Part shown: one piece after another, positions 13,978 to 14,361 of the stretch | Layout: every line of letters starts with the position of its first letter | Numbering within the stretch: position 1 is the first letter of the stretch | From: Deltaproteobacteria bacterium | GTDB lineage: Bacteria; Desulfobacterota; Dissulfuribacteria; Dissulfuribacterales; UBA3076 | Assembly (NCBI GenBank): GCA_030618205.1 | Contig: JAUXDR010000004.1 | Span: 1 to 14,361 of the forward strand | Length of the DNA stretch: 14,361 nt | Direction: 5' to 3' | Translations under genes and position numbers: made by a program | The notes under the pieces: generated by a model | What the model was told of the DNA's origin: nothing | Database searches by the model: none | The model's input: the letters and a program-made list of their open reading frames with translations, nothing else

Positions 13978-14005
13978 ATGGTATCACTATTGATATTTAT
14001 GTCAA
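13978..14005 (-). promoter_or_regulatory. hicAB promoter with overlapping palindromic operator
   Basis: On the minus strand TTGACA (14000–14005) and TACCAT (13978–13983) are separated by 16 bp. Between them, and overlapping the -10 box, lies the inverted repeat TATCA–CTAT–TGATA (13982–13995), well placed for repression by the HicB ribbon-helix-helix domain. Transcription should start near 13971, the first base of the hicA ATG. Confidence 0.6.
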
Positions 14006-14121
14006 GTGCCAACGAGTCTGTAGAAAAAGTCCTTTTGATAGTGTTGCCATTTCCCATGGGCACCGATTTTTAAAGCAGCATCCGGGAATTCCATTCCGGT
14101 TTCAGTTGCGGTTATATTTTC

Positions 14122-14283
14122 AAACTCAGCCTACCATAACCTTTGTTATTTGGGGTACTACCAACTTGGCATCAACGGGAAGGAATTGGCCCGGTATTTC
14201 GGTAATCCCGGCCTTCAGTCTCGAAGGCCATCAAGCAAGGTGAAAAATTTGCAAAAGAGAATGATGTTAAGCTATTAAGCTAA
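14122..14283 (+). pseudogene. REP-associated (Y1/TnpREP) transposase, frameshifted C-terminal remnant
   Basis: Two plus-strand frames join into the helix-turn-helix tail seen at the C-terminus of REP-associated tyrosine transposases. The first frame reads NLCYLGYYQLGINGKELARYFG (shown in parts; about 14133–14203). After a one-base shift near 14201–14205, the second reads SRPSVSKAIKQGEKFAKEND and ends VKLLS at 14283. The SRPSVSKAI recognition-helix pattern is typical. The catalytic HUH and Tyr motifs upstream are not found. A perfect hairpin, GGCCTTC–AGTCTC–GAAGGCC (14210–14229), sits just past the shift. Nothing else is recognised between 14006 and 14121 except a CCGGGAAT–TCC–ATTCCGG hairpin (14082–14099) with a one-base bulge. 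Confidence 0.5.
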
Positions 14284-14361
14284 TTCCGTCGTCCCCGTCC
14301 CTCAGATTCATTCTTTTCTTGAATTGCTTGTAATAGTTCCTCCACTCTCTGCGAACCTATC
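14280..14361 (-). CDS. C-terminal end of an unidentified minus-strand gene (partial)
   Basis: The last 26 codons of a frame entering from the right edge end at TAG (14280–14282). It reads IGSQRVEELLQAIQEKNESE followed by GRGRRN: a hydrophilic helix with heptad-like leucines and a basic tail. I recognise no family. Its stop overlaps the end of the transposase remnant on the other strand by 4 bp. It could be chance, but the composition looks protein-like. Confidence 0.35.
   Translation of the reverse strand, partial: IGSQRVEELLQAIQEKNESEGRGRRN

Noticed and set aside
13854..14243. A 129-codon plus-strand frame.
   Set aside because: It starts antisense to hicA, crosses the hicAB promoter, and its 3' part is out of frame with the transposase remnant.

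Overview
The window reads as bacterial chromosome, most likely from an anaerobic deltaproteobacterium (Desulfobacterota). The gene order S1 ribosomal protein – SppA peptidase – IHF/HU protein, a stand-alone formate–tetrahydrofolate ligase (the methyl branch of the Wood–Ljungdahl pathway), a GspE/PilB-type ATPase, and AT-rich intergenic simple repeats all fit that group. This is inferred from gene content; there is no rRNA or tRNA to confirm it.

Layout. 1–1556 (minus): a three-gene run of queC, a CxxCxxCC protein and the start of a TIM-barrel isomerase-like gene cut by the window edge. 1557–1893: a repeat-rich spacer with a MITE-like inverted repeat and a good sigma-70 promoter. 1894–4975 (plus): a tight rpsA–sppA–ihf/hup operon. 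4991–5611 (minus): a convergent YrdC/YciO protein. 5612–5840: a divergent spacer holding a strongly structured potential RNA leader in front of fhs (5841–7604), which ends in a hairpin terminator that is part of a dispersed repeat.

7605–10114 is a patch of genomic debris: one copy of the long repeat, a fragment of a TIGR02391-like gene, a membrane GAF sensor that appears truncated, a 5' group II intron fragment on the minus strand, the C-terminal remnant of an IS1-family transposase, and an intact-looking group II intron domain V on the plus strand that runs up to the gspE stop codon. 10115–12130 (minus) is an intact GspE/PilB-family ATPase with four N-terminal MshEN-like repeats and no pilus or secretion genes beside it.

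12131–14361 is accessory again: a small charged hypothetical gene, a Cys-rich frame without a start, the second copy of the long repeat carrying an extra 75 bp, a second group II intron 5' fragment, a complete hicAB toxin–antitoxin pair with a probably leaderless promoter and palindromic operator, a frameshifted remnant of a REP-associated (Y1) transposase C-terminus, and the tail of an unidentified minus-strand gene.

Housekeeping blocks (queC, rpsA operon, yciO, fhs, gspE) therefore alternate with two decayed insertion zones. The features least explained by known families are the fhs leader structure, the dispersed repeat families, and the way retroelement pieces are joined to host gene ends.
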